A stretch of 64,000 nucleotides of DNA from Roseitranquillus sediminis (GCF_016918935.1 NZ_JAFFOB010000007.1:1-64000); one strand, 5' to 3'. Shown: positions 43,517 through 53,110, counted from the first letter of the stretch. Notes: generated by a model not told the origin, from the sequence alone. A program made the numbers and translations.

Positions 43517-44688
43517 TCTCGCACCGTGCCGGCGTGATCTCGGCGCTGGGAATCGTCGAGATCTTCGCCTGGGGCTCGACATTCTACCTGCTGGCGGTTC
43601 TGGCAGAACCCATCATCGCCGACACCGGCTGGTCCCGGACCGTCGTCACCGGCGGCATCTCCCTCGGCCTCCTCGTCGCGGGCGCGGTGGCGATCCGGGT
43701 CGGGAGCTTGATCCAGCGGCACGGCGGCCGTCCCGTCTTGGCCTCGGCTATGGCCCTTATCGCGGCGGGACTGGCCCTGCTCGCCGCCGCCCCCAACGTG
43801 GCAGTCTACCTCTGCGCTTGGATCCTCCTCGGCGTCGGCATGGGCGCTGGCCTCTACGACGCCGCCTTCGCAGCGCTCGGCCGACTCTACGGGCGGGACG
43901 CGCGGCGCGCGATCACCGCCCTCACGCTCTGGGGCGGGTTCGCGAGCACCGTCTGCTGGCCGATCTCGGCCCTCCTGGTCGAGTCGATCGGCTGGCGCGG
44001 CACCTGCCTTTCCTACGTCGCGCTGCACCTCACCGTGACGCTGCCGCTCTGCCTGATCCTGCCGCGCGCGGAGCCGCCGCTGCAGTCCAAGGCGGCGTCG
44101 CGGTCCGCGCCAGCGTCCTCGCCGCTCCGCGACCCGAAGTTCTGGCTGCTGGCGCTCGCGGGAACCACGCTCGCCATGATCGCATCGCTCTGGTCTGTGC
44201 ACCTGATCTCGATCATGCAGGCGCACGGGCTGACGCTGGCGGCCGCTGTCGCGCTCGGCACGCTGATCGGTCCTGCGCAGGTCGGGGCGCGCGTGGTGGA
44301 GATGCTCTCCGGCGGACGGCACCACCCGATCTGGACGATGCTCGCCGCCACGCTCCTCGTCGCCGCCGGCTTCGCGGGCTTGCGGGCCGGAGTGCCGGCC
44401 TCCGCCGCCGTCGTCGCCTACGGCGCCGGCAACGGCATCTGGTCGATCACGCGCGGTGCCATGCCGCTCTCGCTCTTCGGGCCGGACGACTACCCCGCGA
44501 TCATCGGGCTGCTGGCGGCCCCGGCGCTAATCGCCTCCGCCTTCGGACCGGCCGTCGGCGCCGTCGTCATCGAGCGCTTCGGCGCGGAGGGCGCGCTGGC
44601 CCTCCTCGCGGGCGCGGCCCTGCTTCCGGTCCTCTGCGCCATACTTGTCTTCGTGCTGCTCCGAAGAAACACGCCGCTCTCGATCTGA
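43513..44688 (+). CDS. MFS transporter linked to the ars genes
   Basis: The 391-residue protein has about twelve membrane helices and the MFS loop motif RHGGRPVLA between helices 2 and 3. Helix 1 begins VISALGIVEIFAWGSTFYLL. Its start codon overlaps the flavoprotein stop (ATGA), so the two are coupled. It probably exports an arsenic- or metal-related product of the operon; family assignment to a specific substrate is not possible here. Confidence 0.88.
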   Translation: MISHRAGVISALGIVEIFAWGSTFYLLAVLAEPIIADTGWSRTVVTGGISLGLLVAGAVAIRVGSLIQRHGGRPVLASAMALIAAGLALLAAAPNVAVYLCAWILLGVGMGAGLYDAAFAALGRLYGRDARRAITALTLWGGFASTVCWPISALLVESIGWRGTCLSYVALHLTVTLPLCLILPRAEPPLQSKAASRSAPASSPLRDPKFWLLALAGTTLAMIASLWSVHLISIMQAHGLTLAAAVALGTLIGPAQVGARVVEMLSGGRHHPIWTMLAATLLVAAGFAGLRAGVPASAAVVAYGAGNGIWSITRGAMPLSLFGPDDYPAIIGLLAAPALIASAFGPAVGAVVIERFGAEGALALLAGAALLPVLCAILVFVLLRRNTPLSI

Positions 44689-44719
44689 TGCTGGCGCCGC
44701 CGCCGAGCGACCGGGCGCT

Positions 44720-45769
44720 TCAGGCGATGTCGCGCCGCGTGACGCCGTCGAACCCGAGCACGAAATCTGCTCCGAAGGCGGCGCCGGGCGTGTGGAAGCC
44801 GGGCGGAACGGCACCCTCGGCGACCCGCGCGGCGACCGCGAGGGCGGTGAGGGCAGTCAGGGCGTAGGGGTCCGGCGTCCGCATCAGCGAGGCAATGCGT
44901 CGGCCGGACTCATCCCACGCCTCGCCGAGCAGCCGCGCCTCTCCCTTCGCCCGCGACTGCGCGTCCGGGCCCGCCGCCGCCCGTCGCGCAAGCGCTTTCA
45001 GCACCGCCTTCAGGGGGCGCGACCGGAGCATGGCGCCGATCGGGGCCGGCGCTCGCGCCAGCGCCGAAAGCGCGGGAGACGCCTCGAAGTGCACCTCGAT
45101 CCAGGGGGCGGCGGTGGTGTACCAGGCGGTCGCCACGTCGCCCCAGCTGACGGCGACAGTTGGACGCGGGCCGTCCCCGAAGTCCGCCTCAGCGCGCGGC
45201 GGCCGCGGCAGCTCGACGAGTTGACCCTCCCGTCGGACCAGCGTCCCGCGCCCGATCGCCTCGATCGCGGTCAAGGTCGTGCCGCGGCTCGCGCGGTTGA
45301 GACCGGAGATCGACAGGCGCAGGCGCTGCATCCCCGGCATCCGGTTCTTGAGATGCTTCGTCAGGCAGTCGCTCGGCACGACGTCGAAACCCGCGCCCGG
45401 CAGCAGGACGATGCCATCCCGCCGCGCCTCGGCGTCGCGGGCGGCCGCGGCCTCCAGCACGGCCGCCTCGCCGGTCACGTCGACATAGTTGGCGCGGGCG
45501 TCGCGGCAGACGTCGATCAGCGGTGCCGCCGTTGCCGAGAACGGGCCGGCGAGGTTCAGGACTGTGCCAATGCCTTCCAGCCCCGCGCGCAGCCGTCCCG
45601 GTTCGTCGAGCGCGAAGCTTCGCCAGGACAGACCGAGTTCGTGGGCCAGGCGCTCCAGCTCACGCTGGTTGCGGGCGGCGAGGACGACGCGCAGTCCCTG
45701 CAGCGCCGCCTCCTCCGCCACCAGCCGGCCGGTATAGCCGGTGGCCCCGTAGATCAGCAGCGTGCTCAT
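44720..45769 (-). CDS. Saccharopine dehydrogenase-like NAD(P)-binding protein
   Basis: The 349-residue protein has a Rossmann start (LLIYGATGYTGRLVAEEA), then VVLAARN and LNLAGPFSATAAPLIDVC, the pattern of the saccharopine-dehydrogenase-like or trans-acting enoyl reductase family. The GAGFDVVPSDCL segment is also typical. The substrate is unknown. It is convergent with the MFS gene, 31 bases away. Confidence 0.87.
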   Translation of the reverse strand: MSTLLIYGATGYTGRLVAEEAALQGLRVVLAARNQRELERLAHELGLSWRSFALDEPGRLRAGLEGIGTVLNLAGPFSATAAPLIDVCRDARANYVDVTGEAAVLEAAAARDAEARRDGIVLLPGAGFDVVPSDCLTKHLKNRMPGMQRLRLSISGLNRASRGTTLTAIEAIGRGTLVRREGQLVELPRPPRAEADFGDGPRPTVAVSWGDVATAWYTTAAPWIEVHFEASPALSALARAPAPIGAMLRSRPLKAVLKALARRAAAGPDAQSRAKGEARLLGEAWDESGRRIASLMRTPDPYALTALTALAVAARVAEGAVPPGFHTPGAAFGADFVLGFDGVTRRDIA

Positions 45770-45890
45770 CGGCGTCGAGATTGCGGATTTGGTGCCGCGA
45801 GCGCAACGGCTGCCTCTCGCTCCGCGATGGGTAGCTGCCCATCAGCCTTGGCAGCAGCGACCTTGCTGCGTTTGCGACACGATGGACGGG

Positions 45891-46631
45891 TCAACTCGCC
45901 GGCACACGCGACTGCGCAGCTCGACGGGCCGCACGTTGAGCGGGGCCTTCGGGCGCCGGCGTCGTCGTGGCCATCGCGTCGAAGTTGAACCAAGCGGCCA
46001 GATGCCAGATCAGGCGCGGCGGGCCGTCGGCCGTCAGCCGACCCGTCTCCAGCGCCGCCGCCAACGGGACGTCGCCGCGGTAGACGTGGATGAGATCGCG
46101 GAGCGTTCCAGCGAGGTAGAGGGCGGTCTCGCCGCCCGGATCGGAGACGCAGAGGTCCAGCGTCCCGCCCTCGCAGACGAACCAGTAGAGCCGCTTGCCG
46201 GCGGGCTGATCGTTGACGTCGAGCCGCAGGACGTGCCGCTCCGGCCCGAACGCCGCCGGATCGACCGAATGCTCGAGGCCCCAGATCAGGAGCCCGAGGT
46301 CCAGCTCTCCCTCCGCAAGTTCGCGGCGCGTCCACCGCTGGCCCCAGACGCCGAGGGCGCCAACAAGGGGCAGGAATTCCGCGCCCGCTTCGGTCAGGTG
46401 GTAGGTCCAGCTCTTGCCGCTGGCGCTGCGCCGGCGCGTCACCAAGCCCTCGGCCTCGAGCTGACGCAGCCGCCGCGTCAGGAGCGTCGCCGACATGTGC
46501 GGCACGCCGCGATGAATGTCGTTGAAGCGCTCCGCGCCGGCGCCGAGATTACGGATGACGAGCGCCGTCCAGCGCTCGCAGAAGATCTCGGCGGCCTTGG
46601 CGATCGGGCAGAACTGGCCGTAGCCCTTCAT
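45891..46631 (-). CDS. HxlR-family regulator with C-terminal ligand domain
   Basis: The 246-residue protein joins an HxlR winged helix (CPIAKAAEIFCERWTALVIRNL, RFNDIHRGVPHMSATLLTRRLRQLE; about 8-95) to a C-terminal domain (about 115-225) resembling the SCP2-like domain found in this HxlR subgroup. Most HxlR proteins end near 120 residues. GGGAGG precedes the ATG. It is divergent from a methyltransferase gene across a palindromic operator candidate. Confidence 0.87.
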   Translation of the reverse strand: MKGYGQFCPIAKAAEIFCERWTALVIRNLGAGAERFNDIHRGVPHMSATLLTRRLRQLEAEGLVTRRRSASGKSWTYHLTEAGAEFLPLVGALGVWGQRWTRRELAEGELDLGLLIWGLEHSVDPAAFGPERHVLRLDVNDQPAGKRLYWFVCEGGTLDLCVSDPGGETALYLAGTLRDLIHVYRGDVPLAAALETGRLTADGPPRLIWHLAAWFNFDAMATTTPAPEGPAQRAARRAAQSRVPAS

Positions 46632-46679
46632 CTGCGCCTCCCTCGGATGTCTTCAGGATAGCGCAGAGAAGGGCCGGGC

Positions 46680-46704
46680 GGATACTCCAGATCGTGGAGT
46701 TTCC
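46680..46704. promoter_or_regulatory. Palindromic HxlR operator candidate
   Basis: GGATACTCCA-GATCG-TGGAGTTTCC has 10-bp arms with a single mismatch and a 5-bp spacer. It lies centrally between the divergent hxlR and methyltransferase genes and is the only strong dyad there, making it the likely binding site of the HxlR dimer. Confidence 0.55.
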
Positions 46705-46756
46705 GGCGGCGCCGCGAAGGCGCAGGATCGCTCGCGAACCTGCGAAGGAGGCGGCC

Positions 46757-47560
46757 ATGGATACGGCAATCGATCTCGCGCCAGCGGCGCGAATGTGGGG
46801 CGAACCGGGCGCAGCCTATGACGGCATCTCGTTCGGTCTCTCCGACACGATCTCGCACGCGGTGCAGCTGCTCTGGCCACGGCCCGGCGAGCGGGTGCTC
46901 GACGTCGGCACCGGTACCGGGTGGGCCGCGCGCCTCGCGGCACGGCGTGGGGCGCGGGTGACGGGCGTGGACATCGCTCCGGGAATGCTGGCGGCGGCCC
47001 AGCAGCTGTCGGAAGGGATCGAGCCGCGACCCGAGTTCGTCCGCGCGCGAGCCGAGTCGCTGCCGTTCGAGGACGCCACGTTCGATGGGCTGATCTCCAC
47101 CTTTGGGGTGATCTTCGCCGAGGACTCCGCCGCAGCGATCCACGAGATGGCGCGGGTGCTTCGCCCCGGTGGTCGGCTGGCGCTCGCGACGTGGGCTGAC
47201 GAACCGGAAGGCTACATTGCCCGGTTCTTTGGCCTGACTGCCCGCTGGTCGGACGTGCCGCCGCCGCCGGCCTCGCCCTCGGACTGGGGCCGGCCGGACT
47301 GGCTGGCGGCGGCGATGCAGGGGCGCTTCGAAATCGCCTGCAGGGCGCAGGTGACGGTTCTCTATGCTCCCGACCCGGCAACCGTCTGGCAGGAGTATCT
47401 GCATGGCTTCGGCCCGGTCGCCGCGACGCATGCCGCCCTGCCAGAGGAGCGGCGCGCGGACTTCCGCGCCGAGTTCGAGGCAATGCACCGCCAATATCAG
47501 ACCGAGATCGGCCTGGTGATCCCTCGAAGTGCCCTGCTCGTGCGCGGCACGCGGATCTGA
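46757..47560 (+). CDS. Class I SAM-dependent methyltransferase (type 11)
   Basis: The 267-residue protein has the SAM loop VLDVGTGTGWAARLA (about 41-55), the acidic strand VTGVDIAPGML and VLRPGGRLALATW. The acceptor is unknown. AAGGAGG precedes the ATG. Being divergent from hxlR with a shared operator, it is the probable regulated target. Confidence 0.88.
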   Translation: MDTAIDLAPAARMWGEPGAAYDGISFGLSDTISHAVQLLWPRPGERVLDVGTGTGWAARLAARRGARVTGVDIAPGMLAAAQQLSEGIEPRPEFVRARAESLPFEDATFDGLISTFGVIFAEDSAAAIHEMARVLRPGGRLALATWADEPEGYIARFFGLTARWSDVPPPPASPSDWGRPDWLAAAMQGRFEIACRAQVTVLYAPDPATVWQEYLHGFGPVAATHAALPEERRADFRAEFEAMHRQYQTEIGLVIPRSALLVRGTRI

Positions 47561-47640
47561 CGCGGGACAGCCCAAGGCGGCGCGAGGAACGGGTCTGCGA
47601 CGCACACGTTGACCGCCCGGACAACATCAGGACGGTCATC

Positions 47641-48360
47641 ATGAGCCTCAAGCGTATACTGGGAACGATGCTCGCCACCCGCATGGCGGGACGCGGACGG
47701 CGACGCGGATCGATGGGAACCGCGGCGATGCTCGGCGGACTCGGCTATCGCAGGCGCCCGAGGATGGGCGGCAAGATGGGCCTCGCCGCACTCGGCTACA
47801 TGGCCTACCGCGCCTATCAGGACCACCAGTCGAAGACCGGAGGTAGCACCGGGAGCACGAGACGCTCGAGCTCCGGCGGCGGCATTGCAGGCATGGTCCA
47901 GGACGTGGCGGACCGCCTCGGGGGAAGCATGGATGCAAACAACCGCGGGACCGGCGCAATGCCCGGCGCGGGCGAGGAGGATCTGCGCGAAGACGAGCGC
48001 GCCGCCGACAGCTTCAGCGACCAGACCGCACTCCTCTTGATCCGGGCGATGATCACCGCCGCCTATTCTGACGGTGCCATGTCCACCGACGAGCGGCAGC
48101 GGATCATGCAGGAGATCGACGAGGCCGGCGCCGACGAAGAGGATCGCGGCGTAATGGAACGTGAGATGGCGAACCCGAAGCCGCTGGACGAGCTGCTGGC
48201 GGAGATCCACGACGAGGAGACGGCGGAGGAGTTCTACCTAACCTCCCGCGCCGCGGTCGACGGCGAGACGGAGGCGAATCGCGCCTACCTCTCCGAGCTT
48301 CGCCGGCGGCTCAACCTCTCCGAGCAGCAGGTCGCCGAGGTGGAGGAACTTGCCTCCTGA
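47641..48360 (+). CDS. TerB/DUF533-type protein
   Basis: The 239-residue protein has a Gly/Arg/Met-rich N-terminus (1-60) with a short hydrophobic stretch (GLAALGYMAYRAY), a Gly/Ser linker, and a C-terminal DUF533/TerB-like helical domain (about 125-238): LLIRAMITAAYSDGAMSTDERQRIM and TSRAAVDGETEANRAYLSEL. This family is predicted to bind metal through acidic residues and associate with the inner membrane; its role is not established. Confidence 0.85.
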   Translation: MSLKRILGTMLATRMAGRGRRRGSMGTAAMLGGLGYRRRPRMGGKMGLAALGYMAYRAYQDHQSKTGGSTGSTRRSSSGGGIAGMVQDVADRLGGSMDANNRGTGAMPGAGEEDLREDERAADSFSDQTALLLIRAMITAAYSDGAMSTDERQRIMQEIDEAGADEEDRGVMEREMANPKPLDELLAEIHDEETAEEFYLTSRAAVDGETEANRAYLSELRRRLNLSEQQVAEVEELAS

Positions 48361-48487
48361 CGACATCGACCTTCCCTGAGATCCTCTCGCGATCCGCCGG
48401 CTTCCCCCGTGGTTCCCATCGGCAGGCGGACGCCATATGGTGCGCGCGAACGAGGCAGCGGCCGCTGCGAGAACAGGGAGGAAGAGT

Positions 48488-49495
48488 ATGACGTTCGCGT
48501 TTCGGAAATCGATGATCGCCGCCGGGCTGACGGCTGCGATGCTGGGCGGGGCGGCCTCTGCGGAGACGCTGAGGCTTTCGCACAATGTCGGCGACACGAC
48601 GACCTGGCACCGCGGTGCCGAGCGGTTCAACGAGCTGCTGCAGGAGAAGACGGGCGGCGAGTACGACGTGCGGATCTTCCCCAACGCCCAGCTCGCTGGC
48701 GGCGACCAGATGAAGCAGGCCGAGATGACCGGACGCGGCGCGATCGACGTCGTGCTGACCTCGGCGATCAACGTGACGCCGCTCGCGCCCGAGATGGCTG
48801 CATTCTCGCTGCCCTACCTCTACGCCGACTACGAGGCGGTCGACGCGACCACGTCGGGCGAGGCCGGCGCGCGAATGGAAGAGGTGATGGAAGGCCACGG
48901 CATCAAGGTGTTGGCCTGGGGCGAGAACGGTTTCCGCGAGGTCACGAACAATGTCCGCCCGATCCGCACGCCCGAGGACATGGCGGGCCTCAAGATGCGC
49001 GTCGCGGGGCCGATGTACATCGACGTGATGAATTCGCTCGGCGCCAACCCAGTGCAGATGCAGTGGTCCGAGACGTTCCCGGCGCTGCAGCAGGGCGTGG
49101 TCGACGGGCAGGAGAATCCGATCGGCGCCGTGATCATCCCGCAGCGGGTCTACGAGGTGCAGGATCACCTTACGACATGGCACTACTCCTACGACCCGAT
49201 CTTCCTCGGCGTCAGCATGGAGCGCTGGGAGGCTTGGGACGAGGAGATGCAGGCCGCCGTGCAGGAGGCCGCGACCGAGGCGATGGAGTACCAGAAGCAG
49301 ATCAGCCGCGAAGACACGGCGACCGGCGTGGAGTTCCTGCGTGAGCAGGGCATGGAGGTCTACGAGCCCACGGCCGAGGAGCTGCAGGCGTTCAAGGAGG
49401 CGACGCAGCCTGCCTTCGACAAGTGGGCCGAGCAAATCGGACCCGAAATCGTCGAGCTTTTCGTCTCCGAGGCGGGCGCGGCGGCGACCAACTGA
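48488..49495 (+). CDS. dctP: TRAP transporter solute-binding protein, DctP family
   Basis: The 335-residue periplasmic receptor has a signal peptide (ends about GAASA-ET), FPNAQLAGGDQMKQAEMT, the NNVRPI segment, KMRVAGP (ligand-carboxylate Arg) and GVVDGQENP. It differs from the first DctP of the window (about the same fold, low identity by eye). GGGAGG precedes the ATG at 48488. A GC hairpin follows the stop. Confidence 0.93.
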   Translation: MTFAFRKSMIAAGLTAAMLGGAASAETLRLSHNVGDTTTWHRGAERFNELLQEKTGGEYDVRIFPNAQLAGGDQMKQAEMTGRGAIDVVLTSAINVTPLAPEMAAFSLPYLYADYEAVDATTSGEAGARMEEVMEGHGIKVLAWGENGFREVTNNVRPIRTPEDMAGLKMRVAGPMYIDVMNSLGANPVQMQWSETFPALQQGVVDGQENPIGAVIIPQRVYEVQDHLTTWHYSYDPIFLGVSMERWEAWDEEMQAAVQEAATEAMEYQKQISREDTATGVEFLREQGMEVYEPTAEELQAFKEATQPAFDKWAEQIGPEIVELFVSEAGAAATN

Positions 49496-49502
49496 GCCAT
49501 CT

Positions 49503-49525
49503 GGGGGCCGCGTCCTGCGGCCCCC
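49503..49525 (+). terminator. GC hairpin between dctP and dctQ of the second TRAP operon
   Basis: GGGGGCCGC pairs perfectly with GCGGCCCCC around a 5-base loop, 7 bases after the dctP stop. No T-run follows. It matches the position of the hairpin in the first TRAP operon and probably limits expression of the membrane subunits relative to the receptor. Confidence 0.65.
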
Positions 49526-49544
49526 GACCGCCCGGAGGCGCGCC

Positions 49545-50039
49545 TTGCTGCGGATCCTCGTCACAGAGTTAGAGAAGATCGTCTGCGTCTCGCTCCTCGT
49601 GGCGATGACGGTTCTCGGCTTCGTCAACATCGTCGTGCGCTACGCGACCGACTACTCCTTTGCCGCGTCCGAGGAGCTGCTGACGAACGGCTTCCTGCTG
49701 CTTACGATATTCGGCGCGGCGATCGCGGCGCGGCGGGGTGAGCATCTCGCGGTCACGCTCGTGGCCGAGGCGCTGCCGGCGCTGCCGCGGCGCGGCGTGT
49801 TCCTCCTGTCGCTGGCCCTATCGCTGATGCTGCTCGGCCTGACCGCCTGGTTCATCTGGCAGCTCCTGCAGAACCAGCGCGGCACCGGCGTGCGGTCCTA
49901 CGCCCTGCAGGTGCCGATGTGGTACTACACCGCGGCGCTGCCGCTCGGCTTCGCGCTGATCCTCGTCCGCACGGTCGAGCACGCCGTCCGCCGGATGCGT
50001 CACGACGCCCTCGACAGCGCCGACCCGCCGCATGTCTGA
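49545..50039 (+). CDS. dctQ: TRAP transporter small membrane subunit, DctQ
   Basis: The 164-residue protein has four membrane helices (about 12-34, 46-63, 85-108 and 125-146) and the VVRYATDY segment after helix 1. I start it at the TTG at 49545 because GGAGG ends 6 bases before it and no ATG or GTG fits. The last codons overlap the dctM start by 8 bases. Confidence 0.88.
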   Translation: MLRILVTELEKIVCVSLLVAMTVLGFVNIVVRYATDYSFAASEELLTNGFLLLTIFGAAIAARRGEHLAVTLVAEALPALPRRGVFLLSLALSLMLLGLTAWFIWQLLQNQRGTGVRSYALQVPMWYYTAALPLGFALILVRTVEHAVRRMRHDALDSADPPHV

Positions 50040-51345
50040 CTTCAGCCCCGGCTCGCAGATGGTGGTGCTGTTCTTCGCCCTCCTGGCATTGCGCGTGCCG
50101 GTGGCCTTTTCGCTGGGGCTCTCGGCGATTTGGGCGATGTGGCAGCTCGGCTTCGGGCTCGACCTCGTGGGCGACCTTGTGACCGCCAGCGTGGCGCGCT
50201 TCTCGTTGCTCGCGATCCCGTTCTTCATCCTCGCCGGCACGCTGATGGCGGAGCTGGGCATCGCGGAGCGGATGATCCGCTTCTTCCGCGTGCTCGTTGG
50301 ACGACTGCCGGGCGGAATGGGCCTCGTCGGGACCGTTGTGTGCCTCTTCTGGGGTGCAGTCAGCGGCTCGGGCCCGGCCTCGGTCGCGGCGATCGGCCCG
50401 ATCGTCATCCGCTCGATGGCCGAGGACGGGTACTCGCGCGCCTTCGCCGCCGGCCTCGTCTGCACCGGCGCCGCGCTCTCCATCGTCATCCCACCGTCGA
50501 TCGGGCTCATAGTCTACGGCGTCATTGCCGAGACCTCGATCGCCGACCTGTTCCTGGCGGCAATCCTGCCTGGCGCGGTGCTGGGGGTGCTGATGCTCTG
50601 CGCCCTCCCCTTCGGCAAGCCGCGCGGAGGCGCGCCCGCGCTCGAGGCGCTGGCGCCGATGCCCTACCAGGAGCATCCCTATGCCACCCGCCTCTGGCTC
50701 AGCTTCCGAGATGCGTTCTGGGGGCTGCTGACGCCGGTCGTGATCCTCGGCGGGATCTATTCCGGGATCTTCACCCCGACCGAGGCGGCCATCGTCGCCA
50801 CTGTCTACGCGCTGCTCGTCGGAACGATCTACCGCACGCTGACGCTGCGCCGGCTCTACGAGGCGTTCTCCGATGCGGCGGCCTCGTCGGCGGTGGTGAT
50901 GCTCGTCGTCGCCTATGCCAGCCTCTTTGGCTGGGTAGTGACGGTCGACGACCTGATCGGCCGCTACTCCGAGGCGCTGCTGGGGCTCAGCGGCAACGAA
51001 ACCGTCATCCTGCTCGTGATCATGCTGATCCTGCTCGGCGCGGGCATGTTCATGGACGCGATCACCATCATGTTCATCACGCTCCCGATCTTCCTGCCGG
51101 TGATGCGCGAGCTCGGCTGGGACCCGGTCTGGTTCGGCGTGATGGTGATGATCAACCTCGCCATCGGCCTCTTCACGCCGCCCGTCGGCATCAACCTCTA
51201 CGTCGCGGCCAACCTGACGCGCCTGCCGCTCGAGCGGATCGCGCGGGGCGCGCTGCCGTTCCTGGTGACGAGCCTGATAGGCCTCGGCCTCGTCGCGGCG
51301 CTGCCGAGCCTGTCGCGCGTCTTTCTCGACGCGTCAGGCGGATGA
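50032..51345 (+). CDS. dctM: TRAP transporter large membrane subunit, DctM
   Basis: The 437-residue transporter has VSGSGPASVAAIGPIV, ALSIVIPPSIGLIVYG and LFTPPVGINLYVAANL, the paired discontinuous-helix segments of DctM. It forms the sodium-coupled channel with the DctQ above. Its start overlaps dctQ, so the two are translationally coupled. The 217-base gap that follows holds no recognisable feature. Confidence 0.93.
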   Translation: MSDFSPGSQMVVLFFALLALRVPVAFSLGLSAIWAMWQLGFGLDLVGDLVTASVARFSLLAIPFFILAGTLMAELGIAERMIRFFRVLVGRLPGGMGLVGTVVCLFWGAVSGSGPASVAAIGPIVIRSMAEDGYSRAFAAGLVCTGAALSIVIPPSIGLIVYGVIAETSIADLFLAAILPGAVLGVLMLCALPFGKPRGGAPALEALAPMPYQEHPYATRLWLSFRDAFWGLLTPVVILGGIYSGIFTPTEAAIVATVYALLVGTIYRTLTLRRLYEAFSDAAASSAVVMLVVAYASLFGWVVTVDDLIGRYSEALLGLSGNETVILLVIMLILLGAGMFMDAITIMFITLPIFLPVMRELGWDPVWFGVMVMINLAIGLFTPPVGINLYVAANLTRLPLERIARGALPFLVTSLIGLGLVAALPSLSRVFLDASGG

Positions 51346-51562
51346 GCGCGAGCGGCCTCTGGCCATCGCGCGGCAGGGTCGCCCTGGCCGTCCCTCCGGT
51401 CACCAGGTGGCGAGGACGCCACCAGTAGGGCGGCGACCAGCGGACTTTACCGGGCTTTCCTGCGGACGCATCATCGATGGTGCGACGGAAGCCTTTGGCC
51501 AGCAAGAGCGAGGGACGAGAGATGAACGGGCGAACGGCAGCTTCGGCGGATGGCCCCACCGG

Positions 51563-51946
51563 ATGACGGGCGAGCGTCCGCCGACCACCAGTCCGGCGAT
51601 CCGGACCATCGCCATGCCGGCCGACACGAACCCCGCCGGCGACATCTTCGGCGGCTGGCTGATGAGCCAGATGGACCTTGCGGCCGGCAATCTTGCCGCG
51701 CTCACCGCCCGCGGACGAAGCGCCACAATCGCGGTCGACGCGATCAGGTTCCACCGGCCGGTGAAGGTAGGCGACGAGGTCTCGCTCTACGCCGAACTTC
51801 TCTCCGTCGGGCGCACGTCGATGAAAATCCACGTCGTCGCCTGGCGCCGCTACCGCGATCGCGAGGAAAGTCAGAAGGTGACCGAGGCGACGTTCACCTT
51901 CGTCGCCCTCGACGAAGACGGGCGCTCGCGTCCCGTCCGGCCGTAG
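51563..51946 (+). CDS. Acyl-CoA thioesterase, hotdog fold (YciA-like)
   Basis: The 127-residue protein is a compact hotdog-fold thioesterase: MPADTNPAGDIFGGWLMSQMDLAAG carries the active-site region and FHRPVKVGDEVSLYAELLSVGRTSMKI the central strands. Such enzymes hydrolyse acyl-CoAs to free acids in the cytoplasm. The ATG at 51563 starts just before the conserved block but has no good Shine-Dalgarno. Confidence 0.85.
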   Translation: MTGERPPTTSPAIRTIAMPADTNPAGDIFGGWLMSQMDLAAGNLAALTARGRSATIAVDAIRFHRPVKVGDEVSLYAELLSVGRTSMKIHVVAWRRYRDREESQKVTEATFTFVALDEDGRSRPVRP

Positions 51947-52061
51947 CTTCAGCGCTCCACGAAGGTCTCGCAGCAGCGCGCGCGAGCCCGATTCCGGATT
52001 CGACCGTCGACCGATGGTGGTCGAACGTCGTGCGGGGCGCAGGCTAGGATGCCGCGGGTGG

Positions 52062-53027
52062 TCAGGTCGGAGCGGCGTCCGGTTGCGCGTCGTGCCTGCT
52101 CATGGCGCGGGCCAGCCGCCGGATCCTGATCGCGCGGTTCAGCTCGCCGCCAACGATCAGGACCAGCGCCGCGAGGTACATGAAGTAGAGGGCCGCGATA
52201 ATGCCCGCCAGCCCGGCATAATAGCTGGCATACGTCCCGAAGCTGCGCAGGTAGTACGAGAAGACGGCCGCGAGGAGCATCCACGCGGTCACGGTAAAGA
52301 GGACGCCGGGCCAGATGCTCGAGAACCGCGTGCGCCGGGCAGGCAAGAAGACGTGGGCCGCGAAGAGGGTTACGAAGAGGATGCCGGTCGCGGCAGGATA
52401 GCGGATCAGCCCGACCGTAACCGACGCCGGATCGAAACCCGGCATCAGCGTGTGCAGCCAGGATCCCGCCCGCGGCGCCAGCACCAGCAGGTAGCCGACC
52501 ATGACGAGGACCAGGCTGGCGACGAAGACCATCGCCGTCTGCACGGCATAAAGCACGACCGCGGAACGTGTCTCGTGGATGCCATACGCCCGGTTCAGCC
52601 CCACCCGGACACCATCGACGCCGCCGACTGCGAACCAGATCGTCAGCAGGATGCCGACGCTCAGCACGCCACCGCGCTGCACGGTCATCACCTGCCTCAC
52701 CTCGGCGACGATGGGCTCTACCAGCGCGGGGGGCACGATCGCGATGAGGAAGGCGATCAGGTCCTGCGCCATGGTCCGGTCGCCGATGAAGGCGGTCAGC
52801 GAACTGGTGAAGATCAGGAACGGGAAGATGGCCAGCAGGGCGCGGAAGGCCACGTTGCCCGCGAGCCCGAAGGCGTCGTCGCTCCAGAGCCTCAGCGACG
52901 CCTCGCGGACCACCGCCCACGGCACACGCCAGCCCGTGCCGTGCAGCAGGTCCTCGGGATGCTCGCTCAGGACACCATGGGTCAGGACCGCGTCCCGCCC
53001 CGATTGATGGGCTGGCTTGGCACTCAT
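52062..53027 (-). CDS. YihY/BrkB family membrane protein
   Basis: The 321-residue protein has six membrane helices and the family segments GLAGNVAFRALLAIFPFLIF, YAVQTAMVFVASLVLV and the C-terminal GIIAALYFMYLAALVLIVGGELN. The family was once called ribonuclease BN; its function is unsettled. GGAG lies 9 bases before the ATG at 53027. It is convergent with the thioesterase gene. Confidence 0.9.
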   Translation of the reverse strand: MSAKPAHQSGRDAVLTHGVLSEHPEDLLHGTGWRVPWAVVREASLRLWSDDAFGLAGNVAFRALLAIFPFLIFTSSLTAFIGDRTMAQDLIAFLIAIVPPALVEPIVAEVRQVMTVQRGGVLSVGILLTIWFAVGGVDGVRVGLNRAYGIHETRSAVVLYAVQTAMVFVASLVLVMVGYLLVLAPRAGSWLHTLMPGFDPASVTVGLIRYPAATGILFVTLFAAHVFLPARRTRFSSIWPGVLFTVTAWMLLAAVFSYYLRSFGTYASYYAGLAGIIAALYFMYLAALVLIVGGELNRAIRIRRLARAMSRHDAQPDAAPT

Positions 53028-53110
53028 GCACTGGCTCCGCGCACCTGCGACCCTTGCATGCGTAGCGACCTTCGCGACTATGGACCAGCCGCGCCAGGTC
53101 CGGGCCCGGC

